Positions 62,721 to 64,000 of a DNA stretch of 64,000 nt are shown piece by piece. The DNA comes from Roseovarius sp. GTDB taxonomy: Bacteria > Pseudomonadota > Alphaproteobacteria > Rhodobacterales > Rhodobacteraceae. Numbering within the stretch: position 1 is the stretch's first letter; the number at the start of each line of letters is the position of its first letter. Location: contig NZ_JALUXE010000008.1 of the NCBI RefSeq assembly GCF_027019125.1, positions 1-64,000 of the forward strand, read 5' to 3'. Both the position numbers and the translations under genes were made by a program. Under the pieces are notes generated by a model. The model worked only from the letters and a program-made list of their open reading frames with translations. It did not search any database and had not been told where the DNA came from.

Positions 62721-64000
62721 TCAGAGGAACTGGAAATCCTCGACCGTCAGCTGCGCCGCCGTGATGCCCTCGACCAGGATCGTGTTTCCATTCACGGTCA
62801 TCTGCGCGCCCGCTACCGTGTCGACGATATTCATCGCGGTCACGAACCCGGCCAGACCGTTGCCGCCGTTGTTGATGTTCTCAACTCCGGTATCGGGATC
62901 GAAACGGCGAATGAAGAAGCGGTCGATGCCATCCTCGAAATCGGTGATGACATCCGCCTCGCCTTCAAAGAAGGACGAGAACACGAACTGATCCGCGCCG
63001 CTGCCGCCGGTGATCACATCGTTACCGGCTCCGGCGTTGATCGTGTCATTGCCCGCACCGCCGTCGATGGTGTCATTGCGCCCGCCGCCTGCGAGGAAGT
63101 CGTTGCCGTCGCCGCCCGAGATGCTGTCGTCACCTTCGCCGCCACCGACGCTATCGTTACCGGCACCCGCATCAATCGTGTCGCGCCCGGTGCCGCCGCC
63201 GATGTCATCCGCGCCGCCGTTGCCGGCGATCAGGTCATTGCCGAAGCTGCCGGACATGCTGTCGTTGCCTTCGCCGCCTTCAAGCGTGTCATTGCCCGCG
63301 CCGCCCGCGACCACGTCATTGCCTGTGCCGCCCGAGACCGAGTCGTTGCCAAAGCCTGCGCCGAGCACATCGTTGCCACCATTGCCAAAGATCGTGTCGT
63401 CGCCGAGACCGCCACCGATGCTGTCATCGCCCGGTCCGCCAAACAGCGTGTCATTGCCATCCGAACCAGAGACGTTGTTGTTGCCGCCGCCGCCCGAGTC
63501 GATGTTGTCATTCCCGGCACCGCCCGCAAGCGTGTCGTCATTGACCGTGCCGATCAGGCTGTCATCGCCATCGGTGCCCACGATCTCTTCGCCGGGAATG
63601 CCCGCCCCGTTGATCAGATCGCCGGCGCTGAGAAGCATGTCGTTGAACTGGAAGAATTCGACAGAGGTGAAGAAATCCGTGCCATCGGCCGAGATGATCT
63701 GGATGCCGCCGTTGATGGCCGAAACCCGCGTATCGACGCGGTTCACCGCGACGACGGCGGTATCCGTGCCGTCTTCACCGTCGATTCTATCGTCGCCCAG
63801 ACCGCCCACGAGCCGGTCATCGCCCGCGCGCCCCTGAAGCCGGTTGTTCCCGGCGTCCCCGATGAGGATGTCGTTGCCGAACGACCCGCGCACATTCTCG
63901 AAGCCCGAGATCTGATCGCTGAACGTGCCCCCGCCCGTAAGCGTGCCGGTCGCGCTGTTGGTCGAAAGGTCGATCGTGGCCGAGGCAACCGATGAAAAGT
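62721..64000 (-). CDS. RTX calcium-binding protein, 5' end outside the window
   Basis: The last 426 or so codons of a larger secreted protein; the reading frame is open to the window edge (SATIDLSTNSATGTLTGG..., then ISGFENVRGSFGNDIL). A run of calcium-binding GGxGNDxL nonapeptides occupies most of it, and the final 170 residues, ending AAQLTVEDFQFL, are almost the same as in the adjacent RTX protease. No catalytic domain is visible in the part present. Type I secretion is expected by family. Confidence 0.9.
   Translation of the reverse strand, partial: FSSVASATIDLSTNSATGTLTGGGTFSDQISGFENVRGSFGNDILIGDAGNNRLQGRAGDDRLVGGLGDDRIDGEDGTDTAVVAVNRVDTRVSAINGGIQIISADGTDFFTSVEFFQFNDMLLSAGDLINGAGIPGEEIVGTDGDDSLIGTVNDDTLAGGAGNDNIDSGGGGNNNVSGSDGNDTLFGGPGDDSIGGGLGDDTIFGNGGNDVLGAGFGNDSVSGGTGNDVVAGGAGNDTLEGGEGNDSMSGSFGNDLIAGNGGADDIGGGTGRDTIDAGAGNDSVGGGEGDDSISGGDGNDFLAGGGRNDTIDGGAGNDTINAGAGNDVITGGSGADQFVFSSFFEGEADVITDFEDGIDRFFIRRFDPDTGVENINNGGNGLAGFVTAMNIVDTVAGAQMTVNGNTILVEGITAAQLTVEDFQFL

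Noticed and set aside
60900..63850. Periodic repeats that could suggest a CRISPR array or minisatellite.
   Set aside because: The period matches 27-bp units coding for calcium-binding GGxGxDxLx nonapeptides in frame, with no identical repeats and spacers.

Overview
The window is a gene-dense, GC-rich chromosomal segment of an alphaproteobacterium, most likely Rhodobacteraceae (Roseobacter group). The grounds are alphaproteobacterial-type proteins (MipZ, long SerC, DnaKJ under a CTTG/CCTATAT RpoH-type promoter, ethylmalonyl-CoA mutase with crotonyl-CoA carboxylase/reductase, NfuA-like protein, Alph_Pro_TM family), the frequent ATGA stop/start overlaps, and GC-rich hairpin repeats familiar from this family. 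No rRNA, tRNA, CRISPR array or complete insertion sequence was seen.

Layout. 0-1 kb: the start of an unidentified gene leaving at the left edge, about 230 bp without genes, and a radC gene cut off exactly at a 32-bp perfect palindrome. 1-4.4 kb: dnaK-dnaJ with an RpoH-type promoter and a terminator. 4.4-12.4 kb: alkB, a DUF465 protein, a TrmN6-like methyltransferase, DUF2007, a long-chain polyprenyl diphosphate synthase, ispE, a TPR protein, ETF:quinone oxidoreductase and greA. 12.4-20.6 kb: a membrane protein, UspA, an nfuA-tsaB-rimI cluster behind a probable Irr (ICE) box, TauE/SafE with its Alph_Pro_TM partner, a transglutaminase-like protein, an SDR and a RecD-like helicase. 20.7-28.5 kb: mipZ, then serine biosynthesis (serB, serC, serA) interrupted by a divergent azoR/lysR pair with a perfect operator palindrome, then another lysR. 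28.5-39 kb: a phosphoesterase, an acetyl-CoA acetyltransferase, a hybrid histidine kinase, yaaA, recQ, YggT, a thioesterase, a UMF1-type MFS protein and mepA. 39.0-39.2 kb: a probable small-RNA or leader-peptide locus with a very strong Shine-Dalgarno sequence and an intrinsic terminator. 39.4-46.1 kb: an orphan histidine kinase, then ecm, a GNAT gene, a PlsB-like acyltransferase and ccr. 46.2-52 kb: engB-MOSC-yidC, a degenerate-GGDEF/EAL protein and ttcA. 52-57 kb: a LysR regulator divergent from dabB-dabA, an energy-coupled inorganic carbon accumulation system. 57-60.7 kb: two multi-domain glycosyltransferases with a small coiled-coil gene between them. 60.6-64 kb: two tandem RTX calcium-binding secreted proteins, one a zinc metalloprotease and the other continuing past the right edge.

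How it fits together. ccr and ecm are the two signature enzymes of the ethylmalonyl-CoA pathway for acetyl-CoA assimilation. The acetyl-CoA acetyltransferase at 29 kb could feed it. Ccr fixes CO2, and the DAB pair 7 kb away is a plausible source of inorganic carbon; this link is an inference. The serine genes form a nearly complete pathway within 6 kb. The most distinctive signals outside genes are the terminated small transcript at 39.0-39.2 kb, the ICE-like box before nfuA, the palindrome at the radC break, the perfect LysR operators at 23.3 and 53.0 kb, and a two-hairpin repeat present in two diverged copies with compensatory stem changes.
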